DNA of 64,000 nt from an uncultured Granulosicoccaceae bacterium (GTDB lineage: Bacteria > Pseudomonadota > Gammaproteobacteria > Granulosicoccales > Granulosicoccaceae), in assembly GCA_937930305.1 (NCBI GenBank), contig CALGLE010000009.1, positions 124,001-188,000 on the forward strand, read 5' to 3'. Below are positions 37,989 to 47,453 of this stretch, in pieces. The position numbers and the translations under genes are program-made. Within the stretch, counting starts at the first letter, position 1; each line of letters opens with the position of its first letter. Below the pieces are notes generated by a model. That model was given only the letters and a program-made list of their open reading frames with translations, made no database searches and was not told the DNA's origin.

Positions 37989-38675
37989 GTGATTTTAATC
38001 CCTATCCTTTTTTTGGTACTTTTGTTCATCGCCCCAAGCCTTTGGGTTCGCTGGGTCATGTTCCGATATAGCGCTAACTTGGCGGGCATACCAGGCACCG
38101 GTGGGGAACTTGCTGCGCATTTAGCTAAACGATTCGACATCAATCAACTGGTGGTGGAAGAATGCGGAAAGCTGCAAGATCACTTCGATCCAAGCGCTCC
38201 AGCCATCCGCTTGTCCCCCGACAACTTCAATGGCCGATCCTTAACGGCGGTGGCTGTCGCGGCACATGAAATTGGTCACGCCATTCAGTGGTCACGCAAA
38301 GAACGGGTTTTCCGTTTACGTACGCGATATGTACCACTGGCCAAACGATTACAACGAATCGGCATTCTGTTTGTGTCCGCAGCCCCCATCATCGGTTTAA
38401 TAACCAGGCACCCAATCGGGATAGCTGCGCCTGTGATTGGTGGGCTGGTGGCGGCCATCGCGGGCGCTGCTACCTACCTCATCGTGCTTCCTGAAGAGTG
38501 GGACGCCAGCTTCAATAAAGCCCTGCCTTTATTACTGGAAGGCGAATACATAACGCCTGAGCAAGAACCTGCGGTACGAAAAATTTTGCGGGCTGCAGCC
38601 TTTACCTACGCCAGCAGCGCTTTGTTTTCTGTCTTGGCCGTTTGGCGATGGTTGCCGTTACTACTCAGGCGCTAG
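37989..38675 (+). CDS. Zinc metallopeptidase (YugP family)
   Basis: 228-aa membrane protein. N-terminal hydrophobic helix, then a domain with the zinc motif HEIGH (His93, Glu94, His97) in AVAVAAHEIGHAIQWS, two membrane segments (about 125-165) and a last hydrophobic helix near the C-terminus. The segment SPDNFNGRSLTAVAV just before the motif is characteristic of this neutral zinc metallopeptidase family. Predicted GTG start. The 3' end overlaps that of the convergent LysR gene by 15 bases. Substrate unknown. Confidence 0.88.
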   Translation: MILIPILFLVLLFIAPSLWVRWVMFRYSANLAGIPGTGGELAAHLAKRFDINQLVVEECGKLQDHFDPSAPAIRLSPDNFNGRSLTAVAVAAHEIGHAIQWSRKERVFRLRTRYVPLAKRLQRIGILFVSAAPIIGLITRHPIGIAAPVIGGLVAAIAGAATYLIVLPEEWDASFNKALPLLLEGEYITPEQEPAVRKILRAAAFTYASSALFSVLAVWRWLPLLLRR

Positions 38676-39599
38676 TTCGCTTATTATCCATTCTCTAAAT
38701 GCCTGCACTTGCACATTTCGCCGAGCTTCTTCGAGTGTAACAATGTGGTAAGCGTGTTCCACTTCACTGCGCTTTTCAAATACAGGCACCAAGCGCCCTT
38801 CATTGATATCGTCTTGCGCCAATTGCTCAATGGTTAGCACGACACCTTGACCAGCAATAGCCGCTGATAACGCCAGCAATACACTATTGAAGTAAATGTT
38901 ATGCGCCGGTTCAACCGGATCCACCCCATTATTTTTAAACCAGTCTGACCATTTGGGTCGTCCCTCATAGGGGGATTCGTCATGCAACAAGGTGTGATTT
39001 TTTAAATCACTGGGCGAGTTCAATACTGGTGAAACGGCATCATCCAAATAACTCGGACTGCACAACGGCACAGCATCCACATCCATTAATTTTTGAACTT
39101 CACAGCCGGGGTAATGCCCGCTGCCAAAGCGAATGGCTAAATCGATGTTGTTAGACTTCAGAATTTCCGCACTGAGTGAGGGAGAAGTGGCATCGTTATC
39201 AATCAATGAAGCACTGCCTGAAATGCGTAAGTCAATCGTAGGATGAGCCGCGGTAAATCGATGCATTCTGGCCATCAACCATTTCGATGCGAAGGATGGT
39301 GAAGTCCAAATGTTCAGTTCTTTCCGCTGATCCGCCGATTGCATGCGCCGAACCGCGCTTTGAATGCTTTCAAAACCAGATTGCAAATCCGAAAGGCCAG
39401 CCGCACCGGCGTCCGTTAAGGCTAACCCACGGTTCAAACGGTGAAATAGCGCAACATTTAGTACATCTTCCAGCTGCCTAATTTGCTGGCTCACTGCTGC
39501 TGGCGTGACATGCAGCTCTTCCGCCGCTTTGCTAAAACTGCCCACGCGAGCCGCTACGACAAAGGCGTTCAGGGCATTCAGGGGAAGTGTTGCTGCCAC
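38661..39599 (-). CDS. LysR family transcriptional regulator (GcvA-like)
   Basis: 312-aa regulator. N-terminal winged helix-turn-helix (LNALNAFVVAARVGSFSKAAEELHVTPAAVSQQIRQLED, about 6-45) with the GcvA-group wording, then a type 2 periplasmic-binding-like effector domain (LNIWTSPSFASKWLMARMHRF from about 95). LysR regulators often control a divergent neighbour; here that is the DUF1127 gene 154 bases away. Confidence 0.93.
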   Translation of the reverse strand: MAATLPLNALNAFVVAARVGSFSKAAEELHVTPAAVSQQIRQLEDVLNVALFHRLNRGLALTDAGAAGLSDLQSGFESIQSAVRRMQSADQRKELNIWTSPSFASKWLMARMHRFTAAHPTIDLRISGSASLIDNDATSPSLSAEILKSNNIDLAIRFGSGHYPGCEVQKLMDVDAVPLCSPSYLDDAVSPVLNSPSDLKNHTLLHDESPYEGRPKWSDWFKNNGVDPVEPAHNIYFNSVLLALSAAIAGQGVVLTIEQLAQDDINEGRLVPVFEKRSEVEHAYHIVTLEEARRNVQVQAFREWIISELAPE

Positions 39600-39753
39600 G
39601 TTACATTCTGCTTTAAGTTTTACTTACGGGGGCTTAAAAAAACTATCGTTTGTGAAAAGTGCTGCCCAGCCGTAAATTGATCACCAAGGCGAGAAAACAG
39701 CTAGTTCGACCACTCGTCAACTGTCAACAACTTTATATGATCAGGGGCTCAAT

Positions 39754-40140
39754 ATGTTCCAACTTTTAAAATCCTTAGCCAAAGGCTACGAAAGCTACAT
39801 GATCCATGTAGGCCGTAATCGGGCACGCAGTGTTCTGATGATGCAAGATCGTCGTGCACTGGAAGACATGGGCATCTCGTACCACTTGTTGCTAAAAGGC
39901 ACTTCGGCATGGCCATGGCGTGATGACGTGGTTCAAGCCACAGCTTTGAACACCACAACTAAGCCGAATCGTCGTCAAGAGAAGCGCGCTATACGTGAAC
40001 TTCGCTCAATGTCTAACGCTGAACTGCGCGACATGGGTATTTCACGCGGCGGTATTGTGGATGCCGTTCGTCACGGTCGCCGCGATGATATTGAAGTGCC
40101 AACTCGACTGCGTAAAGACTTGGCAAAGTCCGCTGCCTAG
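39754..40140 (+). CDS. Tandem DUF1127 protein
   Basis: 128 aa with two DUF1127-like units: RNRARSVLMMQDRRALEDMGIS (about 21-42) and KRAIRELRSMSNAELRDMGISR (about 79-100). Single-unit DUF1127 proteins are small Arg-rich proteins implicated in RNA turnover and in phosphate and carbon metabolism in alphaproteobacteria. Two units in one chain are less usual. AGGGG 6 bases before the start. Divergent from a LysR regulator. Strongly basic, cytosolic. Confidence 0.8.
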   Translation: MFQLLKSLAKGYESYMIHVGRNRARSVLMMQDRRALEDMGISYHLLLKGTSAWPWRDDVVQATALNTTTKPNRRQEKRAIRELRSMSNAELRDMGISRGGIVDAVRHGRRDDIEVPTRLRKDLAKSAA

Positions 40141-40355
40141 TTTTAGACCTTCCGTCCAGCACTCTGGTTCCTCCTCCCAGACGTGTTGGGCGGTAAGTTC
40201 TAACCCTTAAAAGCAGGCTGGCCTCAGGTCAACGTATATGGCCAATAACAGGGCCAACGACAAGGCTATTGCCGGTCGATTCCGCCGCCACCAAGCGTGA
40301 CAAACTGCTAGATAACCGTTAGCTTATCAATTCTGACATTATCAGGATTGAAACC

Positions 40356-40679
40356 ATGGCCCAAAGCAATCCATTCGACGGCCCTCAACTGCAAGAAAAA
40401 ACCTACCAAAAAGCGGATATGTCTAATTCACGCTTTGACGGGGTTAATCTCACCAACGCATTTTTCTTCGCAGTTTTAGAAAACGCAACGTTTTCCGACA
40501 CGAACCTAGCTGGCGCTAAATTCGATGATGTGAATTTATCGAAATCCACATTTTCTAATATTAATTTATTCAGCAGCACTTACAGCGATATCAATTTATC
40601 CTTCGCTCAATTCTCTAATTTGAATTTGTCGGCCATTTCTATTAGCTTCGAAGCTTACGAGTCGGCACAAAATACATGA
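40356..40679 (+). CDS. Pentapeptide repeat protein
   Basis: 107 aa made almost wholly of five-residue repeats (pattern A/S-x-L/F-x-x) from about residue 20 to 100, e.g. NLAGAKFDDVNLSKSTF. This should form a right-handed quadrilateral beta helix. Function unknown; some relatives mimic DNA and bind gyrase. AGGA before the start. The stop overlaps the start of the enolase-superfamily gene as ATGA, so the two are coupled. Confidence 0.85.
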   Translation: MAQSNPFDGPQLQEKTYQKADMSNSRFDGVNLTNAFFFAVLENATFSDTNLAGAKFDDVNLSKSTFSNINLFSSTYSDINLSFAQFSNLNLSAISISFEAYESAQNT

Positions 40680-41833
40680 AGATCAGGGACATCGATGTTC
40701 ATGTTCTAAAGACTCCACTGGACGAACCTTTTGCGTTCTCACAAGGCTGGGTCACGCATCGATCAGCCACTTTGGTTCGCGTGCAAACAGACAACGGCCT
40801 TGAAGGCTGGGGAGAAGCTTTCACACAAGGGCTTGAAGCGCCAGAAATAGCCGCCGCTGCAATCGAACATGCCTTTAAACCACTGTTACTTGGCGAATCG
40901 CCATTGAACACCGCTGTGTTATGGCAAGCGATGTACCACCGAAGTCGTGACTTTGGCCGCAAAGGCAGCGTGGTTGCTGCAATCAGTGCACTAGATATTG
41001 CACTTTGGGACCTCTGCGGGAAATTTCTTAACCAACCGATTCACCAACTCTTGGGTGGTGCCGTACGCAATAAGGTGACGCCTTATGCCACCGGTTTTTA
41101 TCGAATTCACGGGCAAGGTGAGGCCGCCAGGCTAGCGGATGAAGCCAGGTCCCACTACAACGCAGGTTTTCGTGCCATGAAAATCAAACTTGGATTCGGC
41201 GTGCATGACGATACCGTCGTGATACGAACCATCGGTGACGAACTGCGTGAAGAACTCAACACTGGCGAGGTTGAACTCATGGTGGATAGCAACCATGCGT
41301 ATGGTCGCAATGAAGCATTAAAACTGGGGCGAGTGCTAGAGGATTTCCCATTACGTTGGTATGAGGAACCTGTAGTACCCGAGGACATTGATGGCTATCG
41401 ATGGCTGAGAGATCGACTGGATGTGCCAATCGCGGGGGGTGAAAACGAACATACCGCTATCGGATTTAACAGCTTATTTCAAAAACAAGCACTGGATATC
41501 GCGCAACCCGATATTGGCTCTTGTGGAGGAATCACTGCCGCTCGCGACATCACAGCACTTGCACAAGCCAATGGCGTGTCAGTTAATCCGCATGTGTGGG
41601 GTAGCGCAGTGGCCCAAGCTGCGTCCCTTCAATGGATAGCAACTTTACCCATCACGCATCATAATCTGTTTCCACAGCAACCTCTTTTAGAATACGACCG
41701 CTCCTCCCACCCTTTCCGCCAACAGCTCATACATAAGCCCTGGGAGTTAGAAAACGGTGTAATCAACATTCCCACAGAGCCGGGTTTGGGGATTTGTATT
41801 AATGACGATGTTGTTCGCGAATTCAGCAGTTAA
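40676..41833 (+). CDS. Mandelate racemase/muconate lactonizing enzyme family protein
   Basis: 385-aa enolase-superfamily enzyme. The N-terminal capping domain is followed by a barrel with Lys169-x-Lys171 (AMKIKLG), metal ligands Asp204 (DSNHAYG), Glu230 (WYEEP) and Glu256 (GGENE), and His306 (VNPHVWG). This KxK plus His set is that of the mandelate racemase subgroup, which includes acid-sugar dehydratases. The substrate cannot be read from sequence. Coupled to the pentapeptide repeat gene by a 4-base overlap; followed by a VOC pseudogene. Confidence 0.9.
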   Translation: MKIRDIDVHVLKTPLDEPFAFSQGWVTHRSATLVRVQTDNGLEGWGEAFTQGLEAPEIAAAAIEHAFKPLLLGESPLNTAVLWQAMYHRSRDFGRKGSVVAAISALDIALWDLCGKFLNQPIHQLLGGAVRNKVTPYATGFYRIHGQGEAARLADEARSHYNAGFRAMKIKLGFGVHDDTVVIRTIGDELREELNTGEVELMVDSNHAYGRNEALKLGRVLEDFPLRWYEEPVVPEDIDGYRWLRDRLDVPIAGGENEHTAIGFNSLFQKQALDIAQPDIGSCGGITAARDITALAQANGVSVNPHVWGSAVAQAASLQWIATLPITHHNLFPQQPLLEYDRSSHPFRQQLIHKPWELENGVINIPTEPGLGICINDDVVREFSS

Positions 41834-41845
41834 ATCTACACCTCC

Positions 41846-42076
41846 ATTACCCCCATACTCAACGTATCCAATTTTGACGAATAGGTGGCTTGGTTTGAGA
41901 CATTGGGGTGGAAGAATAATTTCCGGTGGGTCGAGGACGTGGACACCGTTAATCGCAACTGCTTGGAAAACGAAATAGAAGTCACTCATCCGCCCGAGAA
42001 CATGGCTTGGAAGGTGCGCGAAATGCATATCCGGCATCTGGATTGGCATGTGTTTCGAATTGGCCAATCGTGTTAA
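41846..42076 (+). pseudogene. Decayed VOC (glyoxalase/bleomycin-resistance fold) gene
   Basis: Reading from ATT at 41846 gives (I)TPILNVSNFDE, then TAG at 41882-41884, then VAWFETLGWKNNFRW and VEDVDTVNRNCLENEIEV, PPENMAWKVREMHIRHLDWHVFRIGQ to a stop at 42076. The beginning and end match VOC proteins of about 120-130 residues. The start codon is changed (ATT for ATG), there is one nonsense codon, and the middle (about 50 residues between FRW and VEDVD) is missing. All pieces are in one frame, so decay was by point mutation and one in-frame deletion. Confidence 0.82.
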
Positions 42077-42265
42077 TTTTCATAGCCATATGGCTAGTTT
42101 TCACGTATCTTAAAATCTCAACGCGCTTCTGATATTTAGCCAAAAGTGTATGACAGTCAACAAGATTCACCAAGGGTCCTATTTGCCCTAGCTTGACCCA
42201 TCAAGGAATTGCCCTGGAATCCGTTAAAAAATTGTAACGAGCCAACTTCTCAAGATTTTCCAGAA

Positions 42266-45200
42266 ATGAGCATTCGCGTAAAACTATTCATTTTCGTACT
42301 CTGCGGATCCTTCCTGCCGTTATTACTCGTTTTCTTAGTCAACTATTCACAACAACGCGAAGACGTTCGCAAATCCATTGAAACCTCCCTGACGACACAG
42401 GTTGAACAATCCATTACCGCCATCAATGATCGGGTAAGGGAAGCTCAAAACAACCTCCAGAATTTCAGCCGTCTAGGTGTCATGAAGCGAGTCAAAACCC
42501 GCGATTCCTTCGATTTTCTTCAAACCGATATAGAGCATTTTGTCTATTCGCACCCTTTATTCGATCGCATCGTAGCCATCGCACCTAATGGAGATGTGGT
42601 CGCATCCACGGATTCTTCCCTACACACCATAAATTTTAGCGAAAGACCCGAATTTCAATTAGCTGCCACTGGCAGCTCGTACTTCTACCCACCGGTTTTT
42701 TCAGCAGATGAGGGTAAATTTATTTCGATACAAGCGATACCCATTTTTTCAGATAGTTATGAAGTCATTGGGGTGCTATTGGGGTCGTTGAACTGGAGCT
42801 ATTTTAATCACGCTTTAAGCCAAACAAACATTCTTGGTGGCGAGCAATCTGATGATCGAATATTGACGTTGCGTTCATTAGATAACAATACGCTGTTGTA
42901 CAAAACGCATAACAGCAAAATATCGGATTCTGCAGTCATTCTAGAACCGCATACATCACCCATCGAAATCGTAAATAACGAACGAAAATTTGTCAGTCTG
43001 ACCATGGAACCTAAGTCAGACGGATTTGTACATAGTTTCCCAATATCCATGCAGTTGCTTCTAGACTACAATAGAGCTTACGCACCGATTCAACGCTTAA
43101 CCAGTACGTACATGTGGATCGGACTGTGTGTTTTCTTTTTAGTGGGTGGGATGTGGTGGTTGTTATCTTTATCCATTATCCAGAGGCTCTCTAAACTCAC
43201 CGAAGGTGCAAGAGAACTCACTAAGGGCAACTTTCATTACGAACTCAGCGAACAAGATCATTCTGATGAAATTGGGGAAGTTGCACAAAGCTTTGCTTTA
43301 ATGCGCAGCACCATAAAAGAGAATGAAAAAATACTGATTGAGAAAACGGAAGCTGCAGAGCAGGCGGCTCAACTCAAAGGTGAATTTCTTGCCAACATGA
43401 GCCATGAAATTAGAACTCCTATCAATGGGGTCCTGGGTATGGCCGAACTAATGTTGCATACCGAATTAGATATCAACCAAAAGCGATTTGCATCAACCAT
43501 ATTACGTTCAGGTCAATCTCTTCTCAGCGTTGTAAACGACATTCTTGACTTTTCTAAAATTGAAGCGGGCAAGCTTGATATAACCTCTGCACCTTTCGAT
43601 TTAAGAGAAACGGTGGAAGATGTTGCGGAAATGCTAGCTGAATCCGCGCACAGAAAAAGTTTGGAACTGAACGTTGAAATGGATCCTCAAGCGCATGTAG
43701 CTTATAACGGCGACGCAGGCAGGATACGTCAAGTCCTGATTAACTTAGTCAGCAATGCGATAAAATTTACTTCAGAAGGTGAAGTGAGAATCAGGGTTCA
43801 TCAACTAGACCCTTCATCTGACGGTTTGGCACGGATCAATTTTGACGTTATCGATAGCGGTATTGGAATATCGGAAGAACAACAAGGTCGTGTATTCCAT
43901 GAGTTTGAGCAGGCGGACGGCACCACCACAAGAGAGTACGGTGGCACCGGCTTGGGTCTGTCCATCGCTAAGAAACTCTCGGAACTGATGGGCGGGGGAA
44001 TAAGCCTGAAAAGTACCTATGGGAAAGGTTCTACCTTTTCATTCACTGTATTGATAGAAGCCCTACCTGAATCGATTCAACAACGCTGGTCTTGCTCAAA
44101 ATCCCTCACTAATCGAAGATTTTTGATTGTTGATGACAACGAAACCAATCGAGAAATACTGCGAACGCAGCTAATTCATTGGGGTGCACAAACACTGGTT
44201 GCGAACGACCCTGATCACGCATTACAAATCATAGAAGACTGCAATACACAGCGAGAATTTATTGATGTCGCGATTGTGGACCAACAGATGCCCAGAATGA
44301 GCGGCACGGACATGATCAACAAAGCCCAGAGCAAGTGGCCAAACAATCCACTAGCGTACGTGATGTTAAGTTCAGTTAATCAACATCGCGACCGAAACGA
44401 ATCACTTCAGCTGGCGCAGCACTCACATATTACAAAACCTGCTAGACAGAAAGACTTATACAATTGCCTTGCAGCCGCACTCGGCGATGACAGCGCGATA
44501 AACGCGTCCATTGATTCAACCAAACTAGAAAAATCAGTGCTTAAAGGCAGCATATTGTTGGTTGAAGACAACCCAGTGAATCAGGAAATGATGCTGGAGA
44601 TGCTTAAGCTGTTAGGACTTAACGCTGAACTCGCTGAAAACGGTGAAGAGGCAGTTACGCGACTAGCAGAGCACGAGTTTGATTTGGTGTTCATGGATTG
44701 CCAAATGCCCGTGATGGATGGTTTTGCGGCAACTGCAGCCATCCGCGAACGTGAAGCCCATCAAAAAGGCGACTTTATCCAACCGATCGTTGCATTAACA
44801 GCGAATGCGTTGGAGGGAGACAGGCAGCGATGCATTGACGCAGGCATGTCAGACTACTTAAGCAAGCCAGTCAGTACAGCAGAGCTTCGCCTATGCCTAC
44901 AAAAATGGTTGATCAAGCAAGAGAATACATTGAGTCCAGAGATACACACTGAATCCTCGACTGAATCATCGATAGAAAACACATCCGTCGAACGATCAGC
45001 TGCACCAGAAAGATCGACACCCTATTCTAACTCAACCTCTTTTTCAGACATTAGCAGCAACCTACCCGTAATCGACCATTCGGTTTACCAGGAAGTGGTG
45101 GCCATGTGTGAACAAGCCAGTGACGGCTTTTACGATCGACTCATCACAAAATATATCGATAGCTCAGCAGAAGATATTGAGTCTATAAAGCAAGCAATTA

Positions 45201-45415
45201 CAGAAGCCAATGGGTCAGCGATAAAAGCATCTGCACATCGATTGAAATCCAGCAGCAGTAACTGGGGAGGGGCACGAGTAGCGGATTTGTGTCAACGACT
45301 GGAAAATGCCGGCCGTGATGAAACGCTGGATGATGCACCCAAATTGTTTGAAGCCTTAACGGTGGAATTGGATACGCTGATCGGTGAGCTGTTCGACCAA
45401 CAAAACGCGGCTTGA
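42266..45415 (+). CDS. Hybrid sensor histidine kinase with two receiver domains and HPt (BarA/ArcB-like)
   Basis: 1049-aa membrane phosphorelay protein. TM1 (8-26), a large periplasmic Cache-like sensor (30-275), TM2 (282-303), HAMP (304-355). Then dimerisation/phosphoacceptor His380 (NMSHEIRTP) and the ATPase domain with DSGIGIS (530) and GGTGLGLS (559). Receiver 1 has Asp672 as acceptor, DD at 623 and Lys724. Receiver 2 has Asp811 (FMDCQMPVMDG) and Lys867. An HPt domain with His991 (AHRLKSSS) ends the chain. All phosphotransfer residues are intact. No response regulator gene is adjacent. The start at 42266 (MSIRVKLFIF) is chosen because TM1 follows at once; a TTG at 42209 is possible. Confidence 0.93.
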   Translation: MSIRVKLFIFVLCGSFLPLLLVFLVNYSQQREDVRKSIETSLTTQVEQSITAINDRVREAQNNLQNFSRLGVMKRVKTRDSFDFLQTDIEHFVYSHPLFDRIVAIAPNGDVVASTDSSLHTINFSERPEFQLAATGSSYFYPPVFSADEGKFISIQAIPIFSDSYEVIGVLLGSLNWSYFNHALSQTNILGGEQSDDRILTLRSLDNNTLLYKTHNSKISDSAVILEPHTSPIEIVNNERKFVSLTMEPKSDGFVHSFPISMQLLLDYNRAYAPIQRLTSTYMWIGLCVFFLVGGMWWLLSLSIIQRLSKLTEGARELTKGNFHYELSEQDHSDEIGEVAQSFALMRSTIKENEKILIEKTEAAEQAAQLKGEFLANMSHEIRTPINGVLGMAELMLHTELDINQKRFASTILRSGQSLLSVVNDILDFSKIEAGKLDITSAPFDLRETVEDVAEMLAESAHRKSLELNVEMDPQAHVAYNGDAGRIRQVLINLVSNAIKFTSEGEVRIRVHQLDPSSDGLARINFDVIDSGIGISEEQQGRVFHEFEQADGTTTREYGGTGLGLSIAKKLSELMGGGISLKSTYGKGSTFSFTVLIEALPESIQQRWSCSKSLTNRRFLIVDDNETNREILRTQLIHWGAQTLVANDPDHALQIIEDCNTQREFIDVAIVDQQMPRMSGTDMINKAQSKWPNNPLAYVMLSSVNQHRDRNESLQLAQHSHITKPARQKDLYNCLAAALGDDSAINASIDSTKLEKSVLKGSILLVEDNPVNQEMMLEMLKLLGLNAELAENGEEAVTRLAEHEFDLVFMDCQMPVMDGFAATAAIREREAHQKGDFIQPIVALTANALEGDRQRCIDAGMSDYLSKPVSTAELRLCLQKWLIKQENTLSPEIHTESSTESSIENTSVERSAAPERSTPYSNSTSFSDISSNLPVIDHSVYQEVVAMCEQASDGFYDRLITKYIDSSAEDIESIKQAITEANGSAIKASAHRLKSSSSNWGGARVADLCQRLENAGRDETLDDAPKLFEALTVELDTLIGELFDQQNAA

Positions 45416-45433
45416 GCCAACTTTTTAATATAC

Positions 45434-45470
45434 AAAAAAAAACGACACATAGACTATGCGTCGTTTTTTT
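45434..45470. terminator. Bidirectional terminator
   Basis: An A-run, a 10-12 base stem (AACGACACATAG with CTATGCGTCGTT, one mismatch) and a T-run lie between the convergent kinase and dsbA genes. Both strands have a T-run after the stem. Confidence 0.9.
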
Positions 45471-45519
45471 GATCTTACGGGTAAGAAGTAAACACCATCC
45501 TTCTAACAGATCGGGCTAG

Positions 45520-46185
45520 TTAGCTTCGTTCGAGTTCAACCAATCGCTCGATAACGCTAATAACTGCCTTGTCTCCACCAGCCATCGACACGCTGGTACG
45601 GTATTTTCCGTTCACCAAAATGGCAGGCACACCCGTGATTCCCGATTGTTGGGCTAGCTGAGTAGAGCGGCGTAGGCCCGCATCGACTGCAAACGACTTC
45701 ATAGTTTTTTGGAATTTCTCTGAATCCACACCAACATCCAAGGACTCAATGAATTTACCAATATTTTTTGGCTTACGAAGGCGCTTGCGGTTTTGATGAA
45801 TTTCGTTGAATACAGGATCAACGATCTGATCCACAATACCTAGGCTTCGAGCAGCGTAAAAAATTCTGGAATGTTGTTCCCACTGCGGATTAAGTGGTGG
45901 GGCTTCGCGAACAAAGGCGACGTGATCGGGGATGTTTTTATGGTATTCATTGATGGTGGGTTCGAACGCATAGCAATGCGGGCACCCAAACCAAAAGAAT
46001 TCCAACACTTCCACTTTGTCAGGATCTGCCGTGTTCATGGGGGTAGACAAAACTTCATAGCCTACAGCTGCCTGCGCCTGTGCAGCGCCGGAAGACAGCA
46101 GTGACAGAGCACCCGTACTGGCAGCGACACCCGCTACCCCGAGTGTAGTGGCTTGTTCTAAAAAGCGGCGACGTGAAACGGTCAT
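45520..46185 (-). CDS. dsbA: Thiol:disulfide interchange protein DsbA with Tat-type signal
   Basis: 221-aa periplasmic oxidase that introduces disulfide bonds in exported proteins. Thioredoxin fold with the redox motif Cys68-Pro-His-Cys71 (FFWFGCPHCYAFEP) and the cis-Pro loop SGITGVPAILVNG. The signal sequence contains SRRRFLEQA followed by a mild hydrophobic stretch and AQA cleavage, which fits a twin-arginine (Tat) signal and not the SRP-type signal of E. coli DsbA. Stands alone before a bidirectional terminator. Confidence 0.93.
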   Translation of the reverse strand: MTVSRRRFLEQATTLGVAGVAASTGALSLLSSGAAQAQAAVGYEVLSTPMNTADPDKVEVLEFFWFGCPHCYAFEPTINEYHKNIPDHVAFVREAPPLNPQWEQHSRIFYAARSLGIVDQIVDPVFNEIHQNRKRLRKPKNIGKFIESLDVGVDSEKFQKTMKSFAVDAGLRRSTQLAQQSGITGVPAILVNGKYRTSVSMAGGDKAVISVIERLVELERS

Positions 46186-46467
46186 CTCTTAAGATCCCTG
46201 TGTTGTGTTCATTTGATGCCTGCGATTTTACTAGGCATTGATTTCTAGTCTGCACATGCCGAGAACGTGCCAAAAATTCAATCTTTCGAACTTTTGAATT
46301 CCACCCGGTTGCTTGTGCTGATGTTATGGACAGTTACGCAAATTTTCCACAACCAGACCGTTCGACCTCAAAAAGTGATTTTAGGTTCCGTAGAATGCCT
46401 CTGAAGGCTACACTTTAGGCCTGGGCAGCCCTGACAGCGGCCCTGGCATGAGAATAAGGAGAAATGC

Positions 46468-47325
46468 ATGATTCCCGAGTTTGTGGCTTCGATCACGATC
46501 CAAAAACCCGCCACCTTTCGTCAAATTTTCGGCATTGCAACCGTTCTCGGGTCAATTCTTCTCACCCCAGTTGCGACAGCAGATACTTACGATGTCGCTT
46601 CAGAGGCCTACGACAAGGGCGAATACGAGGCAGCTTTGTCCATCGCGGTACCTCTGGCCGAGAACGGCAACCCCAATGCGCAATTCCTGGTAGCCCTGAT
46701 GTACGACGATGGTGATGGTACCGAATTAAACGACGAAAAAGCCATTCAGTGGTACACCCAAGCCGCTAAGCAAGGCCATGCAGATGCACAATTTAATTTG
46801 GCCTACATGTACGACCACGGTGAAGGCACCGAAGAGAACAATCCTGAAGCGGTTATTTGGTACACCCAATCCGCCGAACAAGGCGATGCGTCGGCACAAA
46901 TGAACTTAGCCTTAATGTACGACTTTGCTGAAGAAGGTGTTGAACGAGATGTAGAAAAGGCCATTAAATGGTACACCGCCGCTGCCGAACAAGATGAACA
47001 AAACGCCCAATACAACCTTGCAGTGATCTACGACGAAGGCGAAGGCGTGCCCGTTGATGATTCACGCGCTGTCTACTGGTACCAACGTTCAGCTCTATTG
47101 GGTGAATCCAGCTCGCAAACCAATCTTGCTGTGATGTATTTCGAAGGTGAAGGGGTTGATAGAGATATCGTGGAAGCGCTGGCCTGGACTTATTTAGCGA
47201 TCGACGCCGAACATGAAACCGCGATTGAAAATATTGGTTTTTTTGAGGAAGAAGCCAGTAAGAAACAAGTTCGACGCGCAAAACGTCGGGCAGATGAATT
47301 GCGTGATTCGCTGGTTTCTAACTGA
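46468..47325 (+). CDS. Sel1-like repeat protein, exported
   Basis: 285 aa. Signal peptide (about 1-38, cut near ATA-DTY), then six Sel1/TPR-like repeats of about 36 residues (AQFLVALMYDDGDGTELNDEKAIQWYTQAAKQGHADAQ and similar) from about 48 to 260, and a basic C-terminal helix (EEEASKKQVRRAKRRADEL). Such solenoids bind partner proteins. Strongly acidic repeats. AGGAG 6 bases before the ATG at 46468. Confidence 0.9.
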   Translation: MIPEFVASITIQKPATFRQIFGIATVLGSILLTPVATADTYDVASEAYDKGEYEAALSIAVPLAENGNPNAQFLVALMYDDGDGTELNDEKAIQWYTQAAKQGHADAQFNLAYMYDHGEGTEENNPEAVIWYTQSAEQGDASAQMNLALMYDFAEEGVERDVEKAIKWYTAAAEQDEQNAQYNLAVIYDEGEGVPVDDSRAVYWYQRSALLGESSSQTNLAVMYFEGEGVDRDIVEALAWTYLAIDAEHETAIENIGFFEEEASKKQVRRAKRRADELRDSLVSN

Positions 47326-47453
47326 TCCGAGCAAAGTTGCCTTATTTCCAATGCGAATACATTGTTCGCTTGCGCAAACGCCTCAAGTTACCAAACCACG
47401 TGGGAGTATAATCAGCGCTTATACAATCCAGCTTCAACAAGGGACAGGTTTAA

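Noticed and set aside
41747-42067. 106-codon minus-strand reading frame over the VOC remnant
   Set aside because: It runs antisense through the end of the enolase-superfamily gene and the VOC remnant; no family match, while the plus strand reads clear VOC motifs.
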